Of a DNA stretch of 64,000 bases, positions 37,367-44,555 are shown piece after piece; the stretch's first letter is position 1, and each line of letters opens with the position of its first letter. The notes beneath the pieces were generated by a model. It saw only the letters and a list, made by a program, of their open reading frames with translations, had not been told where the DNA came from and made no database searches. A program made the translations under genes and the position numbers. Source of the stretch: DASSBR01 sp035688265 (GTDB taxonomy: Bacteria > Pseudomonadota > Gammaproteobacteria > Natronospirales > DASSBR01); assembly GCA_035688265.1 (NCBI GenBank), contig DASSNE010000055.1, positions 1 to 64,000 of the forward strand, given 5' to 3'.

Positions 37367-38413
37367 TCAGGAAGGCGATCTGGAATAAAGCCGGATGCTT
37401 CCCGACGCATCGTGCGCTGCGCGTACCGGGAATATTGCCTGCACGGCCGCCAGCCACTCGTCTATCTGGTTGACGAACACCGTGCCGGTGTAGCGCAGCC
37501 GCCCGACAGCGGGATCAGCGACAACGATCTGCCGCGAAGTGTAACGATCGACGTTGGTGACTACCACGGCCAGCGGCGTATCCCGGAAATGCAGCCGGCC
37601 GTGCCGCCAGGCGCCGATCGAACCGGCTTCGACGTGCTCGGCATCCAACGTCCCCTCGCGCGGGTTTGCAACCACCTGTTGACCGGCAGTGAGGCTGACC
37701 GGTGCAGCCAATTGTTGCGCCTGCACCTTTGCGTTCCGGGCAGACGCGGCGTAGGCAACATCGACCTTGCCTTCAGCCACCTTGACCACAACCTGAGCGT
37801 CGTCGCGACGAACGTCGAAAGCGGTGCCTACATCCTTCACACGCAAGTCGTCCGCGCGGACGACAAACGGCCGCTTCGTGTTATGCGCGACCTGGAAGTA
37901 GGCTTCGCCTGCGAGTAGATCGACGCGGCGTACGTCCGGCCGGTACGCTACGCGAATTCGCGAGCGCGCCCCCAAGTCGATTTGTGTGCCGTCCGGCAGC
38001 ATCACCTGTCGGTTTTGCGCTTGTGACGCGATGTATCGATCCGTCAATCGCGGTGCCCGAACAGTCACATAAACGAGCACCGCCAGCCCGGCTGCCACAC
38101 TGGCCGCCACCGCAAGATAGCTCCAACGTCGGACGCTCCGGGCATGGGCCTGCGGCCGCTGCGCCAGTTCGCCTTCATCGAGATATTCACGCAAAAGCGC
38201 GGCTTTCCGATCCTGTCCCAACATCCTCAGATCCGACTCGAGGTCCTGAATGCGCTCAAACGCGTCGAGATTCAGCGGATCGCTCCGGGTCCACTCCAGC
38301 CACGCATTCAACTCCGAGGAATCGATCCCGGGCTCGTGCAGGCGCAGCAGCCATTCGGCCGCCTGTTGCGTCCGCACCCTGTTTTCGGCCGACTGTTGAT
38401 GAGGGTTGTGCAT
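37367..38413 (-). CDS. FecR-type anti-sigma factor / signal transducer
   Basis: A 348-aa inner-membrane protein. The cytoplasmic N-terminus has the FecR motif AAEWLLRLHEPGIDSSELNAWLEW (given in part). One membrane helix follows (SYLAVAASVAAGLAVLVYVTV in pieces). The periplasmic FecR domain has LPDGTQIDLGARSRIRV, DLLAGEAYFQVAHN and VGTAFDVRRDD, and a C-terminal STN-like segment. The ATG at 38413 starts MHNPHQQS. Longer upstream extension would run through fecI. It lies 22 bases after the sigma factor and 80 bases before the receptor. Confidence 0.9.
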   Translation of the reverse strand: MHNPHQQSAENRVRTQQAAEWLLRLHEPGIDSSELNAWLEWTRSDPLNLDAFERIQDLESDLRMLGQDRKAALLREYLDEGELAQRPQAHARSVRRWSYLAVAASVAAGLAVLVYVTVRAPRLTDRYIASQAQNRQVMLPDGTQIDLGARSRIRVAYRPDVRRVDLLAGEAYFQVAHNTKRPFVVRADDLRVKDVGTAFDVRRDDAQVVVKVAEGKVDVAYAASARNAKVQAQQLAAPVSLTAGQQVVANPREGTLDAEHVEAGSIGAWRHGRLHFRDTPLAVVVTNVDRYTSRQIVVADPAVGRLRYTGTVFVNQIDEWLAAVQAIFPVRAAHDASGSIRLYSRSPS

Positions 38414-38435
38414 AGAGGTGCCAGTGACTTCCCGG

Positions 38436-39011
38436 TTACTCGGCGGCGTCCAGCGCATCGCGGCAGTGTGCCAACCCGCGCGCGATGTAGTAACGCACCA
38501 TTCGCTCGGTGACCTGCAGCTCATCGGCGATATCCGCCAGTGGGCGCTCGGCAAAAAGATGCAGCACGAATGCCCGGCGGCATTTGTGCGGCAATTGCTT
38601 GAGTGCAGCCTTGACGACAGCCAGTTGCTGCTGGCCCACCGCGGCCCGTTCAGGCCCCGGCCGGGCCAGCAGTTGCTCGAACAGCAGACACTCCTGGGGC
38701 TTGCAGCGCTCGCGAACCGCGCGGCGCCGCAAATGGTCCATCGCAATGTTGGTAGCCACCCGAAACAGGTAAGCGCGCAGAAAACTGACGGCGTCGGGGC
38801 GATGCAGCTGGAGAAGACGGACGTAGGCTTCCTGCGCCACATCCCTGGCTTCAGTCTCGGAATGGAGCTTCGCGGCGAGAAAGCCGACCAACTCGCGGTT
38901 GTGCTTTTCAAACAACTGCCGCATCCGCTCGATGCGGCCATCGTCATTTCCGCGGTCGAGCGCCAGGCCCAGCCCGGTGTCCAGCACCGCCTTTTCAGAT
39001 TGATGCGTCAT
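38436..39011 (-). CDS. FecI-type ECF sigma factor
   Basis: A 191-aa RNA polymerase sigma factor with region 2 (RELVGFLAAKLHSETEARDVAQEAYVRLL, here in part; FLRAYLFRVATNIAMDHLRRR) and region 4 (LPHKCRRAFVLHLFAERPLADIADELQVT, in part). The start at 39011 (MTHQSEKAVLD) fits better than one eleven codons earlier. With fecR and the STN receptor it forms a cell-surface signalling cassette that probably transcribes the receptor-acylase-peptidase genes. Confidence 0.92.
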   Translation of the reverse strand: MTHQSEKAVLDTGLGLALDRGNDDGRIERMRQLFEKHNRELVGFLAAKLHSETEARDVAQEAYVRLLQLHRPDAVSFLRAYLFRVATNIAMDHLRRRAVRERCKPQECLLFEQLLARPGPERAAVGQQQLAVVKAALKQLPHKCRRAFVLHLFAERPLADIADELQVTERMVRYYIARGLAHCRDALDAAE

Positions 39012-39158
39012 ACATGCGCCCGCCGCAAAGCTGCGGTTCGACATGGCCTATGACGTTTCAAGATTTCGGGATTGAAATGGACGACGACATTTTTTGCTCC
39101 CTCTGCTGCCCGGAGGCATGATATGTCTATTATTCGTGCCATGCGAGAGCGGATGTGA

Positions 39159-39185
39159 GAGGGCCGGCAAATTCTGCCGGCCCTC
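39159..39185. terminator. Strong hairpin between S53 gene and fecI
   Basis: A perfect 11-bp stem (GAGGGCCGGCA, AATTC, TGCCGGCCCTC) lies 33 bases beyond the S53 peptidase stop. It has no T-run but is a likely transcript 3' end. The rest of 39012-39217 shows no gene. The fecI promoter should lie there but no clear hexamers were recognised. Confidence 0.6.
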
Positions 39186-39217
39186 CAATCAGTGCGCCGT
39201 TACCTCCCGCGTGCGGC

Positions 39218-41518
39218 TCAGGGATGGCTCAGGCAAAAACTGAAATTGCCGCTTCCGGCATAGGCATAGATGTCCCAGAGGTAATAACCGCTGGTGCCGC
39301 TATAGTCGATCCTCTCGTTGGCCGTACTGGAGGTCGAACTCGCGACATACACCCACTGGCTGCCGTTCCACTTCTCAAGGTACAGGTCGAAGTCTGTGCC
39401 GGCCGGTCCGGTGAGGATGCCGCTGTGGATGCCGCTCACGCCGCTGTAGTAGTAATTGCCGTTCGGCTCGTAAGCGTCCTGGCCGCTGCTGAGACTGCCG
39501 GTATATTGCGTATAGCCGGACGGGCAGGCGCTGCCGCCACCGCCGGTGTCATAGCTGCCTTTCAGCGTGACGTTGGCATAGCTCTGGTAGCCGTGCAGCA
39601 TCACGTACCACGTGCCGGCCTGCGGGCTGGCGAAGGTACAGCTTTCGCTATTACCGTTCAGGTACGGCCGGCAGTCGTAGCTGGACAGGGTGGGCTGGGA
39701 ACCGAACTGCACGTACAGATCGACGTCGCCGGAACCACCGCTGGTGGTGAATGTCAGATTGGTCGCGCCGGCCGGCACGTCCATGGTGAAGTAGGTGTCC
39801 GAGCCGCTGGCGCCCGAGAGACCCGAGACCGGCACGCCATTCGTCAGCACGTTGCCGCTTCCGCCGCCGCCACCGCTGCCGCCACTGCCGAGATCATTCG
39901 CAACGCGACTCAGGATCAGGCTGCCGAAGCCGGTGGTGTAATCCCAACCGGTCGCCGCCGTCTCGCCGCTATTGTTGCCGGACGTGACGTCGTGGAAGTC
40001 CGAGGCGGGCAACTGATACAGCAACGGCGCGGCGAAGCCGAGGCCGCTGCCCTTGGCGGCCAGCATTCGCGCCCAGGCGCCGACAAACAACGGCGACGCC
40101 AGGCTGGTGCCGCCGATTTGCTGCTGACGGCCATCGACGATGACAATCGCGCCGGAATTCGGATCGGCATCGAAGGCGATGTCGGGCACGCCGCGGGTAC
40201 TGTGGCCGGCATTTTGCCCAACGCCCTGCTGCCAGCTGGGCATCGACTCAAACGTGCTCGGACTGCCGCCGGTACCGCTCCAGACGGTTTCGCCGTTCCA
40301 ACTGGTGGATGAGGCATCGAGCGTGGTCCCGCCCACGGCCACCACATACTGCGAACTCGCCGGCCAACTCGGCTTGGTACCGCCGTCGCCGCATTCGTCG
40401 GCGCCGGAGTCGCCGGAAGAGACGGATATGGTTTGGCCTTGCGCGACGGCCTGCTGAAAGATCTGATCCTGCGCTGCGGCTGTACCGTCGGACTGGGCGC
40501 TGAGTTCGCACTCGCCCAGCGAGACATTGACGATCTTCACCGCATTGTCGTTGACGATTCGATTGAAGTCGTCGGTTAATGCGCTGTTGGTCAGGTTCGG
40601 TATGTTGTAGAAAATGAGCTTGCCGACCTCGCCGCCGGCCATGCCGATAATGTCCTGGCTGTCCAGATCCCATTCGCCGTCGCCGCTGGTGTCGCTGCTG
40701 GTGCCGTCAGTATTGACGACTTGCGTGGCGACCGAAGGCAATCCGTTGTTCGAGGTGAACTGCCGCAGATCGTTGAGCACGTTGGTGAGATCGCCTTCGG
40801 ACACAATACCCACCGGCACGCCGGCTGCGGTCGGCAGCCCACTGCCGCCGTAGATCTCGTCGAAGTCGGCCGGATTGTGGCCGACAATGGCATTCGTGCC
40901 GGCGCCATCCGGATGCGCGACACCCCGGACGATGTGGAACGTATGAACGTTCTGCAGGCCCAGCACCGCAACGACCGAATCAGCCAGAAAGCCCGGAATC
41001 TTGATCGGCCGGCTATTTGCGAAGGCGTGGCGTCCGGTGTGCGTGCGCACGCGGACAAGCGACGTCTGGAAGGCCGCCTCGGCGAGCTTGGCCGTACCAT
41101 CGCCGGAAATGAGCAGGCGGTTCGGCGAGATCGTGATATGGGTGAAGCCTGAATGCCGCAAAAATTCCGCCGCGGCCTTCGCCTGCCCGCGCGTCGGCGA
41201 GAATTGCGAAATGAACTTCGCCGGCGTCACCGTCTGGTGTGATCGAATCACCGCCTTCAAGCGCGCCTGGTGACGCAACTTGAGCGAGATCACGACGTGC
41301 ACTGGCTGCGAAGCGGCCACTCGACCCAGCGCGACATCACTCGCCCGCAGGTGCGTTGCATGCTTCACAACGGCGTAGGCTCCGCTGCTGCTTGCCACCG
41401 CCAACGCCGGGCCCGCAGCAAGCCCAAAGATGGTCGAGACGATGGCCACGCGCAAGAAGACGCGCGGATAAGTCTGAAGAAACGCGGAGGATCGGATTAA
41501 AGTGAATTTAATAGTCAT
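39218..41518 (-). CDS. S53 (sedolisin) family peptidase with PPC domains
   Basis: A 766-aa secreted serine-carboxyl peptidase. It has a signal peptide, a pro-kumamolisin propeptide (about 60-190; RGQAKAAAEFLRHSGFTHITISPNRLLIS in part), and a catalytic domain with Glu/Asp in GEWDLDSQDI. The oxyanion Asp region is GDSGADECGDGG and the nucleophile is in IGGTSLASP. A late calcium-site segment is DFHDVTSGNNSGE. After a Gly/Ser linker there is a bacterial pre-peptidase C-terminal (PPC) domain and a second PPC-like domain, both usually removed or used for secretion and binding. It is the second S53 enzyme in the window, with different accessory domains from the one at 22-27 kb. Confidence 0.93.
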   Translation of the reverse strand: MTIKFTLIRSSAFLQTYPRVFLRVAIVSTIFGLAAGPALAVASSSGAYAVVKHATHLRASDVALGRVAASQPVHVVISLKLRHQARLKAVIRSHQTVTPAKFISQFSPTRGQAKAAAEFLRHSGFTHITISPNRLLISGDGTAKLAEAAFQTSLVRVRTHTGRHAFANSRPIKIPGFLADSVVAVLGLQNVHTFHIVRGVAHPDGAGTNAIVGHNPADFDEIYGGSGLPTAAGVPVGIVSEGDLTNVLNDLRQFTSNNGLPSVATQVVNTDGTSSDTSGDGEWDLDSQDIIGMAGGEVGKLIFYNIPNLTNSALTDDFNRIVNDNAVKIVNVSLGECELSAQSDGTAAAQDQIFQQAVAQGQTISVSSGDSGADECGDGGTKPSWPASSQYVVAVGGTTLDASSTSWNGETVWSGTGGSPSTFESMPSWQQGVGQNAGHSTRGVPDIAFDADPNSGAIVIVDGRQQQIGGTSLASPLFVGAWARMLAAKGSGLGFAAPLLYQLPASDFHDVTSGNNSGETAATGWDYTTGFGSLILSRVANDLGSGGSGGGGGSGNVLTNGVPVSGLSGASGSDTYFTMDVPAGATNLTFTTSGGSGDVDLYVQFGSQPTLSSYDCRPYLNGNSESCTFASPQAGTWYVMLHGYQSYANVTLKGSYDTGGGGSACPSGYTQYTGSLSSGQDAYEPNGNYYYSGVSGIHSGILTGPAGTDFDLYLEKWNGSQWVYVASSTSSTANERIDYSGTSGYYLWDIYAYAGSGNFSFCLSHP

Positions 41519-41725
41519 TGCACAACTCCCTTTGTTCCATATGCGATTTAACTATAGCAGCGGCTTTGATGTTTGCCAGTTCCTTTTTGCTGCACGACAG
41601 GCGATGCATTATGTGAGGTGAAGAGCATAACGTGTTGATTTACTGAGGGGGTTGAACAGACCTCGCGCCATTGAAACGTGCACGTTACGGGGGATCGGCG
41701 GACGATTTCGACTGATGAACGGCGC
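41519..41725. other. Intergenic region upstream of the S53 gene
   Basis: This is the 5' region of the S53 peptidase gene, with GGGAGTTG as a possible ribosome-binding site. No gene was seen. A short stretch near 41669 shares ATTGAAACGT with the neighbouring tandem repeat and may be a decayed repeat unit. Confidence 0.4.
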
Positions 41726-42069
41726 GCTGTCCTGCCCGCCGCCCGTTTGGGGCCAGCGCCTTCGGCGCTGTTCAAAATCGCTCCCGGCGATTTTGTCGAA
41801 CACCAATTGAAATGTCGGGATTTCGAATCTTCTGCTGCCCATAGGCCTTCGCGCGGCCTGAGGTTTGCGTCGAATTCGGGAAAATGGCGCGCCCGGAGAG
41901 ATTACGGCGGGCTGTCCTGCCCGCCGCCCCTCCGGGGCCAGCGCCTTCGGCGCTGTTCAAAATCGCTCCCGGCGATTTTGTCGAACACCAATTGAAACGT
42001 CGGGATTTCGAATCTTCTGCTGCCCATAGGCCTTCGCGCGGCCTGAGGTTTGCGTCGAATTCGGGAAAA
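41726..42069. repeat. 185-bp tandem repeat carrying the tRNA-Arg 3' end
   Basis: Landmarks recur at exactly 185 bases: GCTGTCCTGCCCGCC at 41726 and 41911, GCGCCTTCGGCGC at 41756 and 41941, AAAATGGCGCGCCCGG at 41881 and 42066. Each unit ends (41885-41903 in the inner copy, 42070-42088 in the gene) with the same 19 bases of the tRNA-Arg 3' end including CCA. Downstream of tRNA-Arg in its own direction the array therefore holds a second, detached tRNA 3' end. Units contain the hairpins CAGCGCC/GGCGCTG and AAAATCGC/GCGATTTT. No protein is supported. Confidence 0.9.
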
Positions 42070-42146
42070 TGGCGCGCCCGGAGAGATTCGAACTCCCGAC
42101 CACCTGGTTCGTAGCCAGGTACTCTATCCAGCTGAGCTACGGGCGC
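42070..42146 (-). tRNA. tRNA-Arg (ACG)
   Basis: A 77-nt tRNA with encoded CCA. Acceptor GCGCCCG/CGGGCGC is followed by G73. The anticodon stem-loop CCTGG-CTACGAA-CCAGG gives anticodon ACG (wobble A, normally converted to inosine). The T-arm is GGGAG-TTCGAAT-CTCTC. It lies 63 bases downstream of tRNA-Ser on the same strand, and its last 19 bases are duplicated in the adjoining 185-bp repeat. Confidence 0.96.
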
Positions 42147-42209
42147 GTTGTGAGGAACTGCGGATTATCCAAGGATCGAGGGGGTAGGGTCAAGTTGTTG
42201 TTCGGGATT

Positions 42210-42302
42210 TGGCGGAGAGAGAGGGATTCGAACCCTCGATACGGCTATAAACCGTATACACGCTTTCCAGGCGTGCGCCTTCGACCGCTCGGCCATCTCT
42301 CC
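42210..42302 (-). tRNA. tRNA-Ser (GGA)
   Basis: A 93-nt class II tRNA with encoded CCA and a long variable arm (TATACGG/CCGTATC-type stem). Acceptor GGAGAGA pairs with TCTCTCC. The anticodon loop CTGGAAA gives anticodon GGA. Its first 22 bases (acceptor strand and D-arm part) recur twice upstream as detached fragments. Confidence 0.95.
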
Positions 42303-42690
42303 ATTCGAAAAACTTTCGCCGCGTCGACCAGCGGCGCTGCGCGCCGCCCAGGCGTGCGCGTTACTTCGGGCTTCCTACCCTCCGCCCCTTCGGGGCCCGC
42401 CTTCGGCGGTTCAAAATCGCTCCAGGCGATTTTGTCGACCGCTCGGCCATCTCTCCATTCGAAAAACTTTCGCCGCGTCGACCAGCGGCGCTGCGCGCCG
42501 CCCAGGCGTGCGCGTTACTTCGGGCTTCCTGCCCTCCGCCCCTTCGGGGCCCGCCTTCGGCGGTTCACAAAATTGCAGGAGCAAATTTTGAACATCGCGC
42601 CCTTGGCGCGATGGCCCGAAGGGTGAGCGGCATGGATGCCGCGAATCAAATCGCTCCCGGCGATTTTGTCGACCACTCGGCCATCTCTCC
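42281..42690. repeat. 154-bp tandem repeat carrying the tRNA-Ser 5' end
   Basis: The unit starting TCGACCGCTCGG at 42281, inside tRNA-Ser, recurs at 42435, and CTTCCT recurs at 42371 and 42525 (period 154, one substitution nearby). The second unit loses identity near 42566, where a variant hairpin and extra palindromes are present. A third tRNA-Ser 5' fragment with one mismatch ends the array at 42669-42690. Internal palindromes: GCGGCG/CGCCGC, GCCCC-TTC-GGGGC, CCGCC-TTC-GGCGG, AAAATCGC/GCGATTTT, ATCGCGCC/GGCGCGAT, GCGGCAT/ATGCCGC. Open frames across it are accidental. Confidence 0.9.
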
Positions 42691-42736
42691 GAATTCAGGG
42701 CGCGGAAGCCTAACCTATGCCCCGCAGTTGCGCAAA

Positions 42737-43012
42737 TCAGCCGGCTTTGGCCGGTGGCTGGCCGGGCTTGATGACTTGCGGCGGGTACACCGGGCACTGC
42801 GCGAGCGAAGTCGGGGCGGCTTTCGATACCTTGCCCGGCGGGATCTGGTAGTCCGGGTCCGGCGTCAGCGGCTTCAGCCCATCCGGCACTACCGGCACCG
42901 CGTGGGCCTGCGCTTCGCGGTAAGACAGCGCGTCGCGGCACGGCTGGGATGCGCAGCCGGCCAGCGCGAAGGCGCCGGCGAGCATGACAATGGGTACAAT
43001 CAGTTTGAACAT
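42737..43012 (-). CDS. Small outer-membrane lipoprotein, BamC N-terminus-like
   Basis: A 91-aa lipoprotein with signal peptide and lipobox LAGC (mature N-terminus CASQPC). The mature part is short, Pro-rich and unstructured: SYREAQAHAVPVVPDGLKPL then DPDYQIPPG. This resembles the disordered N-terminal region of BamC (a tyrosine/Ala/Pro pattern ending in YxIP) that binds BamD, without BamC's two folded domains. It lies 12 bases after dapA, the position of bamC (nlpB) in E. coli. The BamC relation is inference from pattern and synteny. Confidence 0.68.
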   Translation of the reverse strand: MFKLIVPIVMLAGAFALAGCASQPCRDALSYREAQAHAVPVVPDGLKPLTPDPDYQIPPGKVSKAAPTSLAQCPVYPPQVIKPGQPPAKAG

Positions 43013-43024
43013 GAAGTTCCTTTG

Positions 43025-43900
43025 TTAAAGACAGCCTGCCTGTTGCAACGCGGCACGCACGGCGGGTTGATGTGAGCCGGCGAGCGGCACCAGCGGCAAG
43101 CGGATCCCGCCGCTTGTCAGCCCCATTTCCGTCAACGCCCATTTTACCGGGATCGGGTTGGTTTCCACGAACAGGGCCTTGTGCAGCGGCCGCAGTTTGC
43201 CGTCGAGTTGCTCGGCTTGCATACGATCACCCGCCCGGGCGGCGGCGATCATTTCGTGCATCAGCCTCGGCGCGACGTTCGCCGTCACCGAGATCGTGCC
43301 CTGCCCGCCGGCGAGCACGAACTCCATCGCCGTCGAATCGTCGCCGCTGTACAGGTCGAAGTCGTCACCGCAGCGCGCGCGCAGGTCCTGCACGCGCGAG
43401 ACGTCGCCGGTCGCTTCCTTGATGCCGACGATATTCGAAATCCGCGCGAGCCGCTCGACCGTCTCGGGCAGCAGGTCGCAGGCCGTCCGGCTGGGCACAT
43501 TATAGAGGATCATCGGCGCGGGCACCGCGTCGGCGATGGTGCGGAAATGCTGGTAGAGGCCTTCCTGCGGCGGCCGGTTGTAGTACGGCACGACCAGCAG
43601 GCACGCATCCACACCCGCCTTGACCGCCTCGCGCGTCAGGTTGAGCGTCTGGACGGTGGAATTGGAGCCGGTGCCGGCGATGACCGGCACGCGGCCGCGC
43701 ACCAGCCTGACGACGGTGCGCAGGTAATCGGCGTGTTCCGGCGTCTTCAGCGTCGGCGATTCGCCGGTCGTGCCGGCCGGCACCAGCACGTCGGTGCCGT
43801 TGTCGATGTGGAACTCGATCAGGCGCTCGAGGGCGGCTTCGTCGATTTCACCGCTTGCGGTCATCGGCGTGACCAGCGCGACCATGCTGCCCTCAAACAT
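43025..43900 (-). CDS. dapA: 4-hydroxy-tetrahydrodipicolinate synthase
   Basis: A 291-aa TIM-barrel enzyme that condenses pyruvate with aspartate semialdehyde in lysine and diaminopimelate synthesis. The catalytic Tyr133 (LYNVPSRT) and the Schiff-base Lys161 (GIKEATGD) fall at the E. coli numbering when the ATG at 43900 (MFEGSMVALVTPM) is used. PAGTTGESPTL carries the Thr residues of the proton relay. An in-frame ATG sixteen codons upstream is less likely. It is divergent from gcvR, as in enteric bacteria. Confidence 0.97.
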   Translation of the reverse strand: MFEGSMVALVTPMTASGEIDEAALERLIEFHIDNGTDVLVPAGTTGESPTLKTPEHADYLRTVVRLVRGRVPVIAGTGSNSTVQTLNLTREAVKAGVDACLLVVPYYNRPPQEGLYQHFRTIADAVPAPMILYNVPSRTACDLLPETVERLARISNIVGIKEATGDVSRVQDLRARCGDDFDLYSGDDSTAMEFVLAGGQGTISVTANVAPRLMHEMIAAARAGDRMQAEQLDGKLRPLHKALFVETNPIPVKWALTEMGLTSGGIRLPLVPLAGSHQPAVRAALQQAGCL

Positions 43901-44014
43901 CGCGGGATTCCGCTCCGGGTAAAAGGCCGCATGGTAGGCTGCCGGCACCGCGGTAGCAAGCCCGTGGCGATATCGCTAAACTGTCCGCCCGCACTGTTGA
44001 AAACACCAAGCAAA

Positions 44015-44545
44015 ATGAAGCAATTTCTCGTGGTATCCGTGCTGGGCAAGGAGCGCCCCGACCTGCTCCGGGAAATCACCCGCGCCGCGCTCGACAGCGG
44101 TTGCCTGGTCAAGGACAGCCGGATGATCCTGCTGGGCCAGGAATTCGCGCTGCAGTTGCTGGCAACCGGCAAGTGGGATGCGATCGCGCGGCTGGAAACG
44201 ACCCTGTCGCGGCTGGCGGATCAGCTCGATTTAGCGATTACCACGCGCCGCAGCGGCGAGCGCGCCGCGCGCCACGACCGGATTCCGTACGCTATTGACG
44301 CAATCGCCGCCGATCAGGCCGGCATCATTCATCATCTGGCCGATTTCTTCATCACTCGCGAGATCGAGATCTCGGAATTGAGCACCCGCGCCTATCCCGC
44401 GCCGCAGACCGGCGCGCCGCTGTTCGCGATCCAGATGGTCGTCGCGATTCCGGTAAACATGGCGATCGCCGATCTGCGCGAGGAATTCATGGACCTGTGC
44501 GACCGGATCAACCTCGACGCCATCATCGAACCAATGAAGAACTAA
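44015..44545 (+). CDS. gcvR: Glycine cleavage system regulator GcvR-like ACT protein
   Basis: A 176-aa protein with two ACT domains. The first begins MKQFLVVSVLGKERPDLLREI, the second IDAIAADQAGIIHHLADFF. This is the layout of GcvR, which in E. coli inhibits GcvA in response to glycine. The gene order dapA (divergent)-gcvR-bcp is that of E. coli. The ATG at 44015 is supported by homology, although no strong ribosome-binding site precedes it. It ends 10 bases before bcp. Confidence 0.88.
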   Translation: MKQFLVVSVLGKERPDLLREITRAALDSGCLVKDSRMILLGQEFALQLLATGKWDAIARLETTLSRLADQLDLAITTRRSGERAARHDRIPYAIDAIAADQAGIIHHLADFFITREIEISELSTRAYPAPQTGAPLFAIQMVVAIPVNMAIADLREEFMDLCDRINLDAIIEPMKN

Positions 44546-44555
44546 GGAGAACACC

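Noticed and set aside
38414..38947. Upstream extension of fecR by 178 codons
   Set aside because: It overlaps fecI in another frame. The FecR family pattern starts after MHNPHQQS.
29417..39011. Lasso-peptide biosynthesis cluster
   Set aside because: The fecI/fecR/receptor pattern is similar, but no precursor peptide, B or C maturation enzyme, or prolyl-oligopeptidase-type isopeptidase was found in the window.
42069..42626. Open frames through the two tRNA genes and the repeats on either strand
   Set aside because: They translate tRNA and repeat DNA and repeat their own segments with the array period. No protein signal is present.
41726..42690. CRISPR array or clustered short repeats
   Set aside because: Repeat units are 185 and 154 bases without unique spacers and are tied to tRNA ends. 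No cas gene is in the window.
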